NCBI GenBank assembly: GCA_035547835.1
Contig: DASZTW010000001.1
Span: 62,001 to 126,000 of the forward strand
Direction of reading: 5' to 3'
Origin: Acidimicrobiales bacterium
GTDB lineage: Bacteria; Actinomycetota; Acidimicrobiia; Acidimicrobiales; Iamiaceae
DNA: 64,000 nucleotides
Shown here: positions 41,214-50,728 of the stretch, piece after piece
Numbering within the stretch: position 1 is the first letter of the stretch
Layout: every line of letters begins with the position of its first letter
Translations under genes and position numbers: made by a program
Notes under the pieces: generated by a model
Seen by the model: the letters and a program-made list of their open reading frames with translations, nothing else
What the model was told of the DNA's origin: nothing
Database searches by the model: none

Positions 41214-42545
41214 ATGAGTTCGACTGGTCGGCGGGTCGGCCGTGACGCGCTGCTCGGAGCGGCCCTCGATCTGCTCGGGGAAACCATGCTCACCGATGCC
41301 GCGGGTGCCATCGGAACACGCTCCGTGGCGGAGCGTGCCAAGGTCGCTCCCAGCACGGTCAGTCACCATTTTGCGCCGTTGGGAGGACGAGGGGCACCCA
41401 ACCGACGACTGGCGCGCGCCGCGCTCGAGCGGGCGATCGCCATCGGCAACGAAGTCACCAACGCCACCCGGGTCGAGCTGCAAGACGGCGCGGTGGTCGT
41501 GACCGCCACCGGGTCCAGCGGCGTCGACATCGTCGTGCAGGCCGCCGTGGCGAACCTCAACCGCTGGCGGCAACCCACGCACACCCTGGCGCTGACGGCT
41601 CGCTACCTGCTGTACGCCGCGGCTGCACGCGACGACGACGCTCGCGAGCTGCTCGCCGACCGCGAAGCTGAGATCCGCCGGCGGCTGATCCCCGCCTACG
41701 ACGCCTTCGTTGAAGCGCTCGATCGCACATGGGCACCGGCGTGGGACTCGTCGCGCTTCGCCGTCGCCGTCTCGTCGATGGCCGACGGCTTCGCGATGCG
41801 CAACCGGTTCGATCCCGAGCTCGCCGACCCCGAGGTGTTCGGTGAAGCGGTGAGCGTGCTGGTCGAAGGCTGCACCGTCGGGCGGGCCACGTACGTCACC
41901 GAGCCCGCACCACACGTGCCGCTCCCGTCGAGCTCCAAGCTCGACCCCCACAAGCGCGATGCCATCGCGGCAGCCGCAGCTCGCCTGTACGACCACGACG
42001 GCTGGCCAGCGCTCACGATCGCGAGCGTCGCCGCGGAGGCCAGGGTCAGCCGCGCCACGGTCAACGCCCACTTCCGCACCCGGCTCGGGCTGGCGGCGCC
42101 CGTGTTCGGGCGGTGCATCCCGATGCTCGACGCCGCGATCTGGACCGAGAAGTCGCTGCCACTTCACCTGGCGATCCGCAACCACCTCGAACGGCTCGCC
42201 GCCTACGCCCAGCAGCACCCAGCGGTCACTGCCGCGTTCCTCGCATCGCTGCACGAACGTGAGTACGCGCAGCACGAGCGGAACCCGAGCCCCAACCCCG
42301 TGTTCGTCGTGCCGATCCACGAGCTGCTCGTCGGCCTGATCGAACCGGCCACGAACCGGTTCCGGGCCGGGCTCGTCGACTCGCCGATCAAACTGCTGCA
42401 GTTTTCGATCTTCTTGACCCGCTCGACGCTTTCGCTGGCGACCGGGCGACCTGACGCGACGCCGGGCGAGGTGGCCGATCTGATCCACGACACGGTGGTT
42501 GCCGGGGCGCTGGCTCGCCGCCCTGCGGTGCGCGGCACGGCCTGA
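41214..42545 (+). CDS. Double-headed TetR family regulator
   Basis: 443 residues, about twice the normal TetR length. Two helix-turn-helix regions: residues about 8-55 (RDALLGAALDLLGE...VAERAKVAPSTVSHHF) and about 245-290 (RDAIAAAAARLYDHDG...VAAEARVSRATVNAHF). Each is followed by its own helical ligand-binding-like domain, so it is a tandem fusion of two TetR units. Target genes unknown; an inverted repeat lies directly before the ATG. Convergent with the Liv-type operon. Confidence 0.8.
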   Translation: MSSTGRRVGRDALLGAALDLLGETMLTDAAGAIGTRSVAERAKVAPSTVSHHFAPLGGRGAPNRRLARAALERAIAIGNEVTNATRVELQDGAVVVTATGSSGVDIVVQAAVANLNRWRQPTHTLALTARYLLYAAAARDDDARELLADREAEIRRRLIPAYDAFVEALDRTWAPAWDSSRFAVAVSSMADGFAMRNRFDPELADPEVFGEAVSVLVEGCTVGRATYVTEPAPHVPLPSSSKLDPHKRDAIAAAAARLYDHDGWPALTIASVAAEARVSRATVNAHFRTRLGLAAPVFGRCIPMLDAAIWTEKSLPLHLAIRNHLERLAAYAQQHPAVTAAFLASLHEREYAQHERNPSPNPVFVVPIHELLVGLIEPATNRFRAGLVDSPIKLLQFSIFLTRSTLSLATGRPDATPGEVADLIHDTVVAGALARRPAVRGTA

Positions 42546-42572
42546 GCGCCGGATCGACCCCGACCGGCTCGC

Positions 42573-44300
42573 TCAGCCCCCTGCAGCCGGCGAGCCCGGC
42601 CAGGGCGGCACATCGGGGATCCGGTCGCTGGCGGGCAGCTTCGTCGGGTCGTCGTACTCGACGACGGAACCGGCCCTCTTGAACGCGTCGGACGGGCGCT
42701 TCGGGATCTGGCCCGGCAGGTAGCGCCGGCCACCGTTGGCGTAACGGTAGTGGCCCTTGGCGACCTTGCCCTGCTCGTCTTCCGCGGTGACGTTCGCGTC
42801 CCACCAGATCTCGGTCGTGTCGTCGACACCGACGTAGTCAGGCGCCGGGAACAGCCCGTGGTTGCCGTAGCTGATCCGCGGGTTGGTGGGCCCTCCCCCG
42901 CTCGGCGGATACCGGAACAGGCCGCCCTGGAACGTGAGGTCGGTGAGATGCGGGCCAGCGAGGTGAATGCCGGTGAACAGCTGGAACAGCGACGGGTAGA
43001 TCACACCGACCGTCTTGGGAGCGGCCGGGTCATGGCCGTAGTACCAGGTGTACAGCCGCCAAGCGGTGCTCTGGTGCTGTGGCACCGGCACCGCGAGGCT
43101 CGACACCCCGAACGCGTGGGCCCACTGCTCTTGGTCATAGAGGCGCGCCAGCGCCGACGTGTCGGTGAGCACCGTGCCCGTGACGATCCACTCGGGGAAG
43201 TAATGCTGGGCGGTGGCGGCCTTGGTGAGGTAGATCGGCATGATCGGATCGCCGACGAAAACGACCGTCGTGACGCCCTTGGCCTTGAGGTGGCCGACGA
43301 TCGTCGTGGCGGTCTCGGGAAGTTTGGCGAGGTCGAGCAGGTACGTCTCGTTCACGCCTTGACGGATGCCGGCTTTGGCGTACTGCTTGTTGAGCTTGTC
43401 GCGCAGCGCGGTGGCGGACGGTACCGGTGGGTCCTGCGTGTAGCTGACCGTGCCGAACTTGCGGGTCTCCTTGCGGAACGCGGGGTCGCCGGCGAACGAC
43501 GCCTTGCGGCCGTACAACCGCTGCACCACGTAGTCGAAGACCGACTCGAGGAGTTGGTCGGGCGTGGCCAGCGTGCCCCACATGTGCGGTGCGTCGCGCT
43601 GGAAGTCGGCGTCGCCGACCGACAGCCCGCAACCCAGGCACAGCACGCCACGAGCCGCGAGCTCGTCCTCGTAGGCCGCTGTCTGCGCGGGCCCGCCGAT
43701 CGACGCGAACGCGTGGAGGTCGTCGGCGACCTTGATGGCATCCGCACGGGCAGTCGTGTCGTCGGTGCTGATCCCGTTGCTCTGGAAGCGGATCAGCTTC
43801 ACTTTCCGACCCGACATCTGGAAGAGGTGGTTGAACTCGGCCGCGAAGTCCTGGGCCGTCGCCCACTGCGCCTCCGGCGGGTCGGTGTTCGCCTGCAGCG
43901 CAGCGGTGAGATCGGTGGGCGGTGCCTGGTACAGGACGACGTTGATCGTGTCGGCGGTGACGCCGGGGGCGGTGGCGCCTCCATTGGGGCCGGTGTGGAC
44001 CGGGACGCAAGGCGGCGCGTACACCGTGGGGAGCGCCAGGCGCCCGGAGGTCTTGTCGCAGCCGGGGTCCCAGTCGTAGTCGCCGACCTTGCCCTCCTTC
44101 TTGGCGGTCTCGTACATCACCGGCAAGTCGGGGTTGTCGACCGGGTTGGTGGTGGCCCGCTGCGTCGACGCCTTGCCCTTGTCGGTGGTGTGCGTCGTGG
44201 CGACCACCCCGGCAGCCACGAACACCGCGAGCACCACGGCGATGGGTCCCCACCGCCGGAGCAGCGGGGTGCGGGGCCACGGTCGCTGGGCAGGAGTCAC
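42573..44300 (-). CDS. Branched-chain amino acid-type ABC substrate-binding protein
   Basis: 575 residues, longer than usual LivK (about 370). An N-terminal membrane anchor (RWGPIAVVLAVFVAAGVVA) without a lipobox Cys, an insertion rich in Cys/Pro (CDKTSGRLALPTVYAPPC), then a type I periplasmic-binding fold (Peripla_BP_6) with VVLYQAPPTD, LIRFQSNG and GGPAQTAAYEDEL. Ligand unknown. Third gene of the operon; GTG start overlaps the preceding stop by 4 bp. Confidence 0.82.
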   Translation of the reverse strand: MTPAQRPWPRTPLLRRWGPIAVVLAVFVAAGVVATTHTTDKGKASTQRATTNPVDNPDLPVMYETAKKEGKVGDYDWDPGCDKTSGRLALPTVYAPPCVPVHTGPNGGATAPGVTADTINVVLYQAPPTDLTAALQANTDPPEAQWATAQDFAAEFNHLFQMSGRKVKLIRFQSNGISTDDTTARADAIKVADDLHAFASIGGPAQTAAYEDELAARGVLCLGCGLSVGDADFQRDAPHMWGTLATPDQLLESVFDYVVQRLYGRKASFAGDPAFRKETRKFGTVSYTQDPPVPSATALRDKLNKQYAKAGIRQGVNETYLLDLAKLPETATTIVGHLKAKGVTTVVFVGDPIMPIYLTKAATAQHYFPEWIVTGTVLTDTSALARLYDQEQWAHAFGVSSLAVPVPQHQSTAWRLYTWYYGHDPAAPKTVGVIYPSLFQLFTGIHLAGPHLTDLTFQGGLFRYPPSGGGPTNPRISYGNHGLFPAPDYVGVDDTTEIWWDANVTAEDEQGKVAKGHYRYANGGRRYLPGQIPKRPSDAFKRAGSVVEYDDPTKLPASDRIPDVPPWPGSPAAGG

Positions 44301-47300
44301 GTCGTCGTCGCCTTGTTCGGGTGCGGTTCGTGGTTCGGGCGCGGTTCGCGCTGGCCGGTCCGTCGGAGGGTCGCACCTCCGGAGCCCAGGTACGCCTCGA
44401 GCACCTGGGGGTGGGCCAGCACCTCGCCGGGCGGGCCGTCGGCGATCAACAACCCCTGGTCCATCGCCACCAGGCGACCGGCGACCGTGGACACGAGATG
44501 GATGTCGTGTTCGACCACGAGCAGCGTGGCATCGAGGTGGTCACGGAGGTTGATGAGCAGCGGTGCCAGCGCCTCGGCTTCGCGCTGGGCGATCCCCGAC
44601 GACGGCTCGTCGAGCAACAGCAACGACGGGCCGTGGCCGACGACACCCGCGAGGTCGACCAACCGCCGCGTACCCGTCGAGAGGTCACCGACGAAGCTGT
44701 CACGGTACGGCCCCAGACCGAAGAGCTCGAGCAGCTCGTCGACCCGCGCCGCGATCGCGGCCTCACTGTCGACCAGTGCCGGAGCGCGGAGCGCGGCGGC
44801 CAGCGTGTCACCCGCGTCGATCCAGCGCTCGAGCGACACGGCCAACGTCTCCGCGACCGTCAGCGACGGGAACAGCCGGGAGTCCTGGAACGAGCGTCCC
44901 AACCCGAGATCGGCTCGACGGCTGGCGCTCGCCGCCGTGAGGTCGACGCCGTCGAGGCGCACTTCACCCGCGGTGCTCGGCGTGAACCCCGAGACCAGGT
45001 CGAACAGCGTGGTCTTGCCGGCGCCGTTGGGTCCGATGATGCCGACGATCTCTCCGTGCGCGACCGACAGGCTGACGTCGCGGACCGCGGCGATCCCGCC
45101 GAACGACACGGACAACCCACGTACCTCGAGGTGGGGTTGCCGGCCGGGGTCGGCCGCGGCGGCACGGAGCTCGCCGGGCGCGCGGGTGGTGGGGGCAGAG
45201 GCCGACCCCGCCGACGCCGCCGACGCCGTCGACGCCGCGCCCGCGGCCGGCAGCGCGGACCCTGCACGCAGGGGCTCGCCACGCCGGCGCGTCGCACCCG
45301 ATGGCGCCGGGCCGCGCGCGCCCTGATCGTGGCCGGGTGACGTGTCGCGGGTGGCTGCGCCGACGCCTTCGGCGGCCCCGTGCAGAAAGACCGATCGCAG
45401 CACGTCCGGCCGCTCGAGGAGGTCCGCGGCCGAGCCGCTGAACCGCAGCTCGCCCTTCTCCATGAACAGCGCCCGGTCGGCGACCTCGAGCGCCACGTTC
45501 ACCGACTGCTCCACCAGCACCACCGTGGTGCCCCGATCGCGCAGCTCGCGCACGAGCTCGAGAAGCTGCTCCACCACGATCGGGGCCAGACCGAGCGACA
45601 GCTCGTCGATGAGCAACAACCGCGGCCGGGCCACCAGCGCCATGCCGAGGGCGAGCATCTGCTGCTGGCCGCCGGACAGGTCGGCCGCCGGTTCGCCGCG
45701 TCGATCGGCGAGGATCGGGAACTGCGCGTAGACCTGCTCCCAACGGCGCCGTGCTTCGTCGGGCTCGTGGCGCAACCCCCAGGCCGCGGCACGCAAGTTG
45801 TCATCGACCGTGAGCGACGGGAACACACCCTCGCCGCCCGGCACCTGGGCGATGCCGAGCCGGGCGATCTCCTCGGGCGGCATGTGCGTGATGTCGCGTC
45901 CGTCGAACACGACCGCGCCGTTGTCGGCTTCGGTCACCCCGCCGATCGCGCGCAACAACGTCGACTTGCCCGCGCCGTTCGTGCCGAGCAACGCCACGAT
46001 CTCGCCCTCGTCGACGTCGAGGTCGATCTCGTACAACACGCGCACCCCGCCGTAGCCGACGTCGAGGCCTCGGATCATGAGCAACGGCAGCCGGCCGCCC
46101 TGACGCGCGAGGAGCAGTTCAGCCCGCGTCGCGGTCGACGTCCACACGTCGTGGATGTCCTTGTCGATCACCGCGCCGACGGCCGCCACGAGCAAGCCGC
46201 CGACCAGGAAGACCGGCGTGAGCATCGCCATGCCCCAGCGGGTGCCGAGGGCGTCGCCGATCCCGCCGATCACCGGCAACACGATCAACCCGGGGAGCAC
46301 GAACAGCGCACCGATCGAGAACCCGATGGCCCGGGCCCGTGGCGGCAGCGCCAGCGACAGCGACGCGAGCACCCCGGGTCCGACCACGGCGAGCGACCCG
46401 GCGATGAGCCCGTTGGCGATGAACGCCACCGGCACCGAGGGCGCGAACGCGAACAGCAGGCCGGCGAGGGACGCCACGACGGAGGCGACCGCCAGCATCT
46501 TGAACACGAGCGAGGGGCTCCGCGTCGCCAGTCGGGTCCCGTACCTGGCGGCGATCAGCAGGCCGGCCACCTCGAAGACCTGGACGGGAACGGTGATGAG
46601 CGCCCGCTGCACCTCGTCGAGGTGGAACGTGCGGTCGTACTGGATCGACGCGAGCGACTGGAAGCCGATGATGGCCGCCGCGAGGAACGGCAGCGCCACG
46701 AAGATCCGCCGCAGCGCCGCGATCTTCCACACCATGCGGTAGGCCTCACCGAACGACGGTGGTGGTTCGACCCCGAGCGCGCCGTCGGCCGCACCGCCGG
46801 CCTCGCGCTCGAAACCACCTCGCACCGGCTCCTTCATGCGGAGGCCCACCACCACCAGCGCCAAGGTCGGGACGGCGAACACCACGAACGGAACCCGCCA
46901 GTTGAAGACGTGGGCGAGCCCTGCGCCGACGAGCACGCCGATCACCACGCCGAGCGAGTTGCCGCCGCGGTGCGCCGCGAACACCCGCGGGCGCGCTTCG
47001 ATCGGGTAGTAGTCGGACAACAGCGAGTTGTGGGTCGGGAACACGACGCCTTGCCCCACCGAGGTGCCGGCGCGGACGATCACCAGCATCACGACCCCGA
47101 ACGTGGCGGCGGTGCCGAGTGAGAACAGCGACCACACCACCGCCCCGAGCAGCGCCAGGCGAACCCGGTTCGTGCGGTCGGCGAGCAGCGAGATCGGCAC
47201 GGTGAGGAGCAGACCTGCCGCAGCCGCGAGCGCCACCACCGTCAAGATGCCCTGGTCGGACAAGTGGAGCGCGTCGCGGATGTTGGGGATCAGCACGCCG

Positions 47301-47401
47301 AACGCGTCGCGGTCGACTTCGTCCATGAGGTTCAAGCCGATCAGCACGACCAGCGGCAGCACCGGGCCCCCGGCGGTCAGTTCGGCGAGACGGCGCTTCA
47401 T
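44297..47401 (-). CDS. MFS domain fused to LivF- and LivG-type ABC ATPases
   Basis: 1,034 residues with three parts. Residues 1-415: MFS fold with about 12 helices (LADRTNRVRLALLG loop between helices 2 and 3). Residues 440-680: LivF-like ATPase (Walker A GTNGAGKST 473-481, LSGGQQQM, LLLIDELSLGLAP). Residues 681-755: Ala/Ser/Gly-rich linker. Residues 755-1005: LivG-like ATPase (GPNGAGKTT 790-798, Walker B LLLLDEP); its signature reads LSTGTRR instead of LSxGQ. Both ATPases serve the LivHM permease encoded upstream. The role of the MFS part is unknown. Start ATG overlaps the livHM stop (ATGA). Confidence 0.88.
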   Translation of the reverse strand: MKRRLAELTAGGPVLPLVVLIGLNLMDEVDRDAFGVLIPNIRDALHLSDQGILTVVALAAAAGLLLTVPISLLADRTNRVRLALLGAVVWSLFSLGTAATFGVVMLVIVRAGTSVGQGVVFPTHNSLLSDYYPIEARPRVFAAHRGGNSLGVVIGVLVGAGLAHVFNWRVPFVVFAVPTLALVVVGLRMKEPVRGGFEREAGGAADGALGVEPPPSFGEAYRMVWKIAALRRIFVALPFLAAAIIGFQSLASIQYDRTFHLDEVQRALITVPVQVFEVAGLLIAARYGTRLATRSPSLVFKMLAVASVVASLAGLLFAFAPSVPVAFIANGLIAGSLAVVGPGVLASLSLALPPRARAIGFSIGALFVLPGLIVLPVIGGIGDALGTRWGMAMLTPVFLVGGLLVAAVGAVIDKDIHDVWTSTATRAELLLARQGGRLPLLMIRGLDVGYGGVRVLYEIDLDVDEGEIVALLGTNGAGKSTLLRAIGGVTEADNGAVVFDGRDITHMPPEEIARLGIAQVPGGEGVFPSLTVDDNLRAAAWGLRHEPDEARRRWEQVYAQFPILADRRGEPAADLSGGQQQMLALGMALVARPRLLLIDELSLGLAPIVVEQLLELVRELRDRGTTVVLVEQSVNVALEVADRALFMEKGELRFSGSAADLLERPDVLRSVFLHGAAEGVGAATRDTSPGHDQGARGPAPSGATRRRGEPLRAGSALPAAGAASTASAASAGSASAPTTRAPGELRAAAADPGRQPHLEVRGLSVSFGGIAAVRDVSLSVAHGEIVGIIGPNGAGKTTLFDLVSGFTPSTAGEVRLDGVDLTAASASRRADLGLGRSFQDSRLFPSLTVAETLAVSLERWIDAGDTLAAALRAPALVDSEAAIAARVDELLELFGLGPYRDSFVGDLSTGTRRLVDLAGVVGHGPSLLLLDEPSSGIAQREAEALAPLLINLRDHLDATLLVVEHDIHLVSTVAGRLVAMDQGLLIADGPPGEVLAHPQVLEAYLGSGGATLRRTGQREPRPNHEPHPNKATTT

Positions 47402-49620
47402 GGAGCCGCCCCTCCCGCCCCTCCCGTCACAGCCGGCCCACCCGGCCCACCCGGCCCACCCGACGACGCGTTCTGCAGCGCGTGCGCGCCGGCCTCGAGG
47501 CGACCGTCGACCCGGCTCGGTGTGTCGCCGTCGTCAAGGCCCGCTTCGGGCGTGCGACCGGTGAGCGAAGGGGCGTCGATGCCGCGGTGCACTGCGAGCC
47601 GTCGGGCCAGGGCGTCGCGGGCCCGCAACAAGAGGTCGGCCAGGCCGCCGGGCCAGATCATCAACACGGCGAGCACGCCGATCGCGGTCGGCAGCAGTTG
47701 CCACGTCGACGGCAGGAACCACCGGCCGCCTTGCAGGAACAACGCACCGAGCACCGCGCCCAACGTCGAGCCCAAGCCACCGACGGCCGCCGCCGTGAAC
47801 ACACCGAGGCTCTCGGCCGGTGCGTACGTGTTCTCGCTGTAGGCCTGCTGGAGCACGACGAGCAGGCAACCGGCCACGCCCGCCAGGAACCCCGACACCG
47901 CGAACGCGGCCAGCTTGGTGCGCACCGCGGACACGCCGTAGGCCCTCGCAGCGCGGTCGTTCATCCGCACCGCCCTCGTGACGCGGCCGGGTCGCGATCG
48001 TCGGACCCCGTGGGCGGCCAGGAGCGCGGCGGCGAGCACGACCAGACACACCTCGTACGCGGTGGCCTGCGACGACAGGGAGAACGTGGCGAACAAGTGG
48101 GGTCGGTCCAGGCGGTCGCTCGGTATCCACGTGAAGAAGCTGCGGTTCAGCAACCACCCGGTGGCCGCCAAACCGAACACCAGCGTGGTGACCGCGAAGA
48201 ACAAGCCGCCGAGGCGCAGCGCGGGCAACCCCACGAGCACCGCCGCGACGGCACCGGCCACCCCGGCGACGACGAGCGCCAGCGAGAGGTCGAGGCCCCA
48301 GTCGACCAGCCCGACCGCCCCCATGACGGCGCCCACGGCCACGAACGCCATGTGCCCCAAGCTCACCTGACCGGCCCAGCCGCTCAGCAAGACGATCGAC
48401 AAGGTGATCAACGCGAACACCAAGACGGTGGCGGCCTTGAGCTGTTGTGACGAGTCGAGCCACAACGGGAGCAGCGCAGCCAGCGCGACGACCACCGCCG
48501 CGCCGCCCGCCGTTGCGAGGCGCACCTCCCAGCGGCCGCGGACCGACTGCGGCAAGGGACGGACGTCGGTGGCCGCTTCCCAGGTGGAGATGTCGGCTCG
48601 CTCCGCCCGCCGCGTCCCGGGCCGCCGGATCACGATGCCGACCAGCAACACGGCCGCCAGCACCGCGTACACGAACGTCGGACGGGTCTGCTCGTGCCAC
48701 GCCACCCCTTGTTGGAGGATGCCCAACGCCACCGCGGCAGCTCCCACGGCCGCGAAATCGGTGAACCCGCCGAGGGTGAGCGCGGTGAGCGCCGCCACCA
48801 GCGCGCCGAGGCTGAGCGTTGCCGACAGCGGCAGACCGACGATGGCCGCCCGCAGGAACACGCCGAGGAACGACAGCACCGACGCCACCACCCACACGAC
48901 GGTCTGCAGCCGCCGGACGGGGATGCCCAACATGAACGCCCGCTCGCCGCGCTCGGCGCTGGCGCGAACCGCCACGCCGATATCGGTGCGCACCAGCCAC
49001 AAGGCGACGGCGCCCAGCGCGAGCGGGGCCACGACCATCGCCACGATGTGGTCCGAGCCGAACACCAGCGGCGACAACGTGAACGACGTGTGCCACGGGA
49101 AGCTCACCGTCTCGCTGCTGAGCAGGGAAGAGCCCCAGATGCGGGGCAGCAGCAGGCTGACCGTGATCAGCAGCTGCGACAACCCCACGGTGGCCACCGT
49201 CAAGATCAACCTCGGCGCCCGGAAGAACCGCCGGATGATGAGGAACTCCACCACCGCGCCGAGCACGACCGCCGCGGCCAGGCCGGTGAGGAGTCCGACC
49301 ACGTAACCCACACCCGACAGCGTGATCAGGCCGAACGCCAGCACCGTGGGCACCGCGCCGAGATCGGCCTGGGCGAAGTTCAGGATCCGGTTGGCCCGGT
49401 AGACGAGCGAGAGACCCACCGCGACCATCGCGTCGAGCAGACCCAGCACGAGCCCCTGCACCCACACCCCGAGCGGCACCGGGAACGCGACGAGCTGCAA
49501 CACCACGACACCCACCGCCGGTCCGAGCGTGCCGGCGAGGGTGGACGCGGTGACGGCGCGGAACGCGCGCCGGGCCGGGCCGGGACTCGACTGCACCGGG
49601 TCAGCGACGGCGGTGGTCAT
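47398..49620 (-). CDS. Fused LivH-LivM type ABC permease
   Basis: 740 residues. The first half (about 40-340) is LivH-like (AVGLSLVYRANRILNFAQADLGAVP, the hallmark) and the second half (about 390-680) LivM-like (GWAGQVSLGHMAFVAVGA, ALRLGGLFFAVTTL, RMNDRAARAYGVSAVRTKLAAF). Normally two polypeptides. The C-terminus is a Gly/Pro/Ala-rich cytoplasmic tail encoded partly by 9-bp repeats near 47440. First or second gene of the operon, followed by the ATPase fusion with a 4-bp overlap. Probable import of branched-chain amino acids, urea or other small amides/acids. Confidence 0.9.
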   Translation of the reverse strand: MTTAVADPVQSSPGPARRAFRAVTASTLAGTLGPAVGVVVLQLVAFPVPLGVWVQGLVLGLLDAMVAVGLSLVYRANRILNFAQADLGAVPTVLAFGLITLSGVGYVVGLLTGLAAAVVLGAVVEFLIIRRFFRAPRLILTVATVGLSQLLITVSLLLPRIWGSSLLSSETVSFPWHTSFTLSPLVFGSDHIVAMVVAPLALGAVALWLVRTDIGVAVRASAERGERAFMLGIPVRRLQTVVWVVASVLSFLGVFLRAAIVGLPLSATLSLGALVAALTALTLGGFTDFAAVGAAAVALGILQQGVAWHEQTRPTFVYAVLAAVLLVGIVIRRPGTRRAERADISTWEAATDVRPLPQSVRGRWEVRLATAGGAAVVVALAALLPLWLDSSQQLKAATVLVFALITLSIVLLSGWAGQVSLGHMAFVAVGAVMGAVGLVDWGLDLSLALVVAGVAGAVAAVLVGLPALRLGGLFFAVTTLVFGLAATGWLLNRSFFTWIPSDRLDRPHLFATFSLSSQATAYEVCLVVLAAALLAAHGVRRSRPGRVTRAVRMNDRAARAYGVSAVRTKLAAFAVSGFLAGVAGCLLVVLQQAYSENTYAPAESLGVFTAAAVGGLGSTLGAVLGALFLQGGRWFLPSTWQLLPTAIGVLAVLMIWPGGLADLLLRARDALARRLAVHRGIDAPSLTGRTPEAGLDDGDTPSRVDGRLEAGAHALQNASSGGPGGPGGPAVTGGAGGAAP

Positions 49621-49636
49621 CTGCGGGTCGCTCGCA

Positions 49637-50074
49637 TCACGACCGTCGCCGGACGGGAGCGCGACGGGGGCACGACCCGCGCGACGCCGTGACCGACCAG
49701 CCCACCGCCGAGTACGCCAGCCGCCTCGGCCCGCGTCGCGCGCGGGTCTTCCCGGCGCATTGGACCCTCCCCCGGTCGGCGCCCCCCGATGGCTGGAAAA
49801 CCTTCACCACCCGCCCAGCCGCGTCAAGGGTCAATACGTACCGGTTCGCGGCATCTATGGGGATTCGCAGGTCTCCCGCCGTGACCGCCGGGAAGCGACC
49901 CGACACGTTGTCTCGCCATCCGCACGGCAGGCTGCCTACGGTGGTCACCACGTCTGGCGGAGCGCCGTGACGATCATCGACGACATCGACAGGCGAGGCG
50001 AACCACACCCGAGCCACGAGCACGGCCGCCTGGTTCGCCGCCAACTGCAGCCAATCGTCTGGAGAGGATCGCAT
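49637..50074 (-). CDS. Uncertain small ORF upstream of the Liv-type operon
   Basis: 145 codons, ending 16 bp before the livHM start on the same strand. The middle reads like a protein (SLPCGWRDNVSGRFPAVTAG, RYVLTLDAAGRVVKVFQP) but the third-position G/C bias is weaker than in neighbours, the last 40 residues are Arg-rich and no family is recognised. Its ATG would overlap the start codon of the divergent DinB-like gene. If not a gene, 49621-50072 is a 450-bp promoter region. Confidence 0.28.
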   Translation of the reverse strand: MRSSPDDWLQLAANQAAVLVARVWFASPVDVVDDRHGAPPDVVTTVGSLPCGWRDNVSGRFPAVTAGDLRIPIDAANRYVLTLDAAGRVVKVFQPSGGADRGRVQCAGKTRARRGPRRLAYSAVGWSVTASRGSCPRRAPVRRRS

Positions 50075-50615
50075 GTCGCCCACGCCTGACAACCTGGCCA
50101 GCCGAGGCATCCTGCTCGACTCCTTCAGCCGGATCGAGGAGCAGGTCCGGCACATCAGCGCCTCGATCACACCCGAGCAGCTCGCCTTCCGGCCCGACTC
50201 GCAGGCCAACACCATCGCCTGGCAGATCTGGCACCTCGGCCGGGGACAGGACGCCCAGATCGCCGACATCGCGGGCCGGCCCCAAGTGTGGAAGGCCGGC
50301 GGGTGGGTCGAGCGGTTCGGACTGCCGTTCGACGAGGACGCCACGGGTTACGGGCAGTCGCCCGACGAGGCAGGGCAGGTGGACGTCCGCGCCGATCTGC
50401 TCGGCGGCTACCACGCCGAAGTGCACGCCATGACCGTCGAGTACCTGCGCGAGGTCGACACCCTCGAACTGGCTCGGATCGTCGACGACGGATGGGATCC
50501 GCCGGTCACCGCGGCGGTCCGGCTGGTCAGCGTCATCGGCGACTGCATGCAACATCTCGGCCAAGCCGCGTACATCCGCGGCCTGGCCGAGCGCGCCGCT
50601 CATCGCGCCACCTGA
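50073..50615 (+). CDS. DinB-like domain protein (DUF664 / mycothiol-dependent type)
   Basis: 180 residues, four-helix bundle. RIEEQVRHISASITPEQLAFRPDSQANTIAW (split in the sequence), then QIWHLGRGQD with the first metal His, a central GYHAEVHAM, and MQHLGQAAYIRGL with the third His: the DinB metal triad. Many actinobacterial members are thiol transferases using mycothiol, consistent with mscR in this genome. ATG with GAGAGGA upstream. A family 1 palindrome follows 30 bp after the stop. Confidence 0.83.
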   Translation: MSPTPDNLASRGILLDSFSRIEEQVRHISASITPEQLAFRPDSQANTIAWQIWHLGRGQDAQIADIAGRPQVWKAGGWVERFGLPFDEDATGYGQSPDEAGQVDVRADLLGGYHAEVHAMTVEYLREVDTLELARIVDDGWDPPVTAAVRLVSVIGDCMQHLGQAAYIRGLAERAAHRAT

Positions 50616-50645
50616 CGTCGCCCCCGCCCGCTCGACAACCTCGTG

Positions 50646-50688
50646 CTGTGAGCACTCAGCCACCGTGGAGGGGGTCAAGTGCTCACAG
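50646..50688. repeat. 43-bp palindromic element, family 1
   Basis: CTGTGAGCACTCAGCCACC, spacer GTGGA, GGGGGTCAAGTGCTCACAG, between the DinB-like gene and tRNA-Arg. Confidence 0.88.
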
Positions 50689-50711
50689 CAGGACGGGGCG
50701 GGCGCACCGCG

Positions 50712-50717
50712 TACGAT
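50712..50717 (+). promoter_or_regulatory. -10 hexamer, tRNA-Arg
   Basis: TACGAT 11 nt before the mature tRNA 5' end. Confidence 0.45.
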
Positions 50718-50728
50718 CGCGGTACCCC

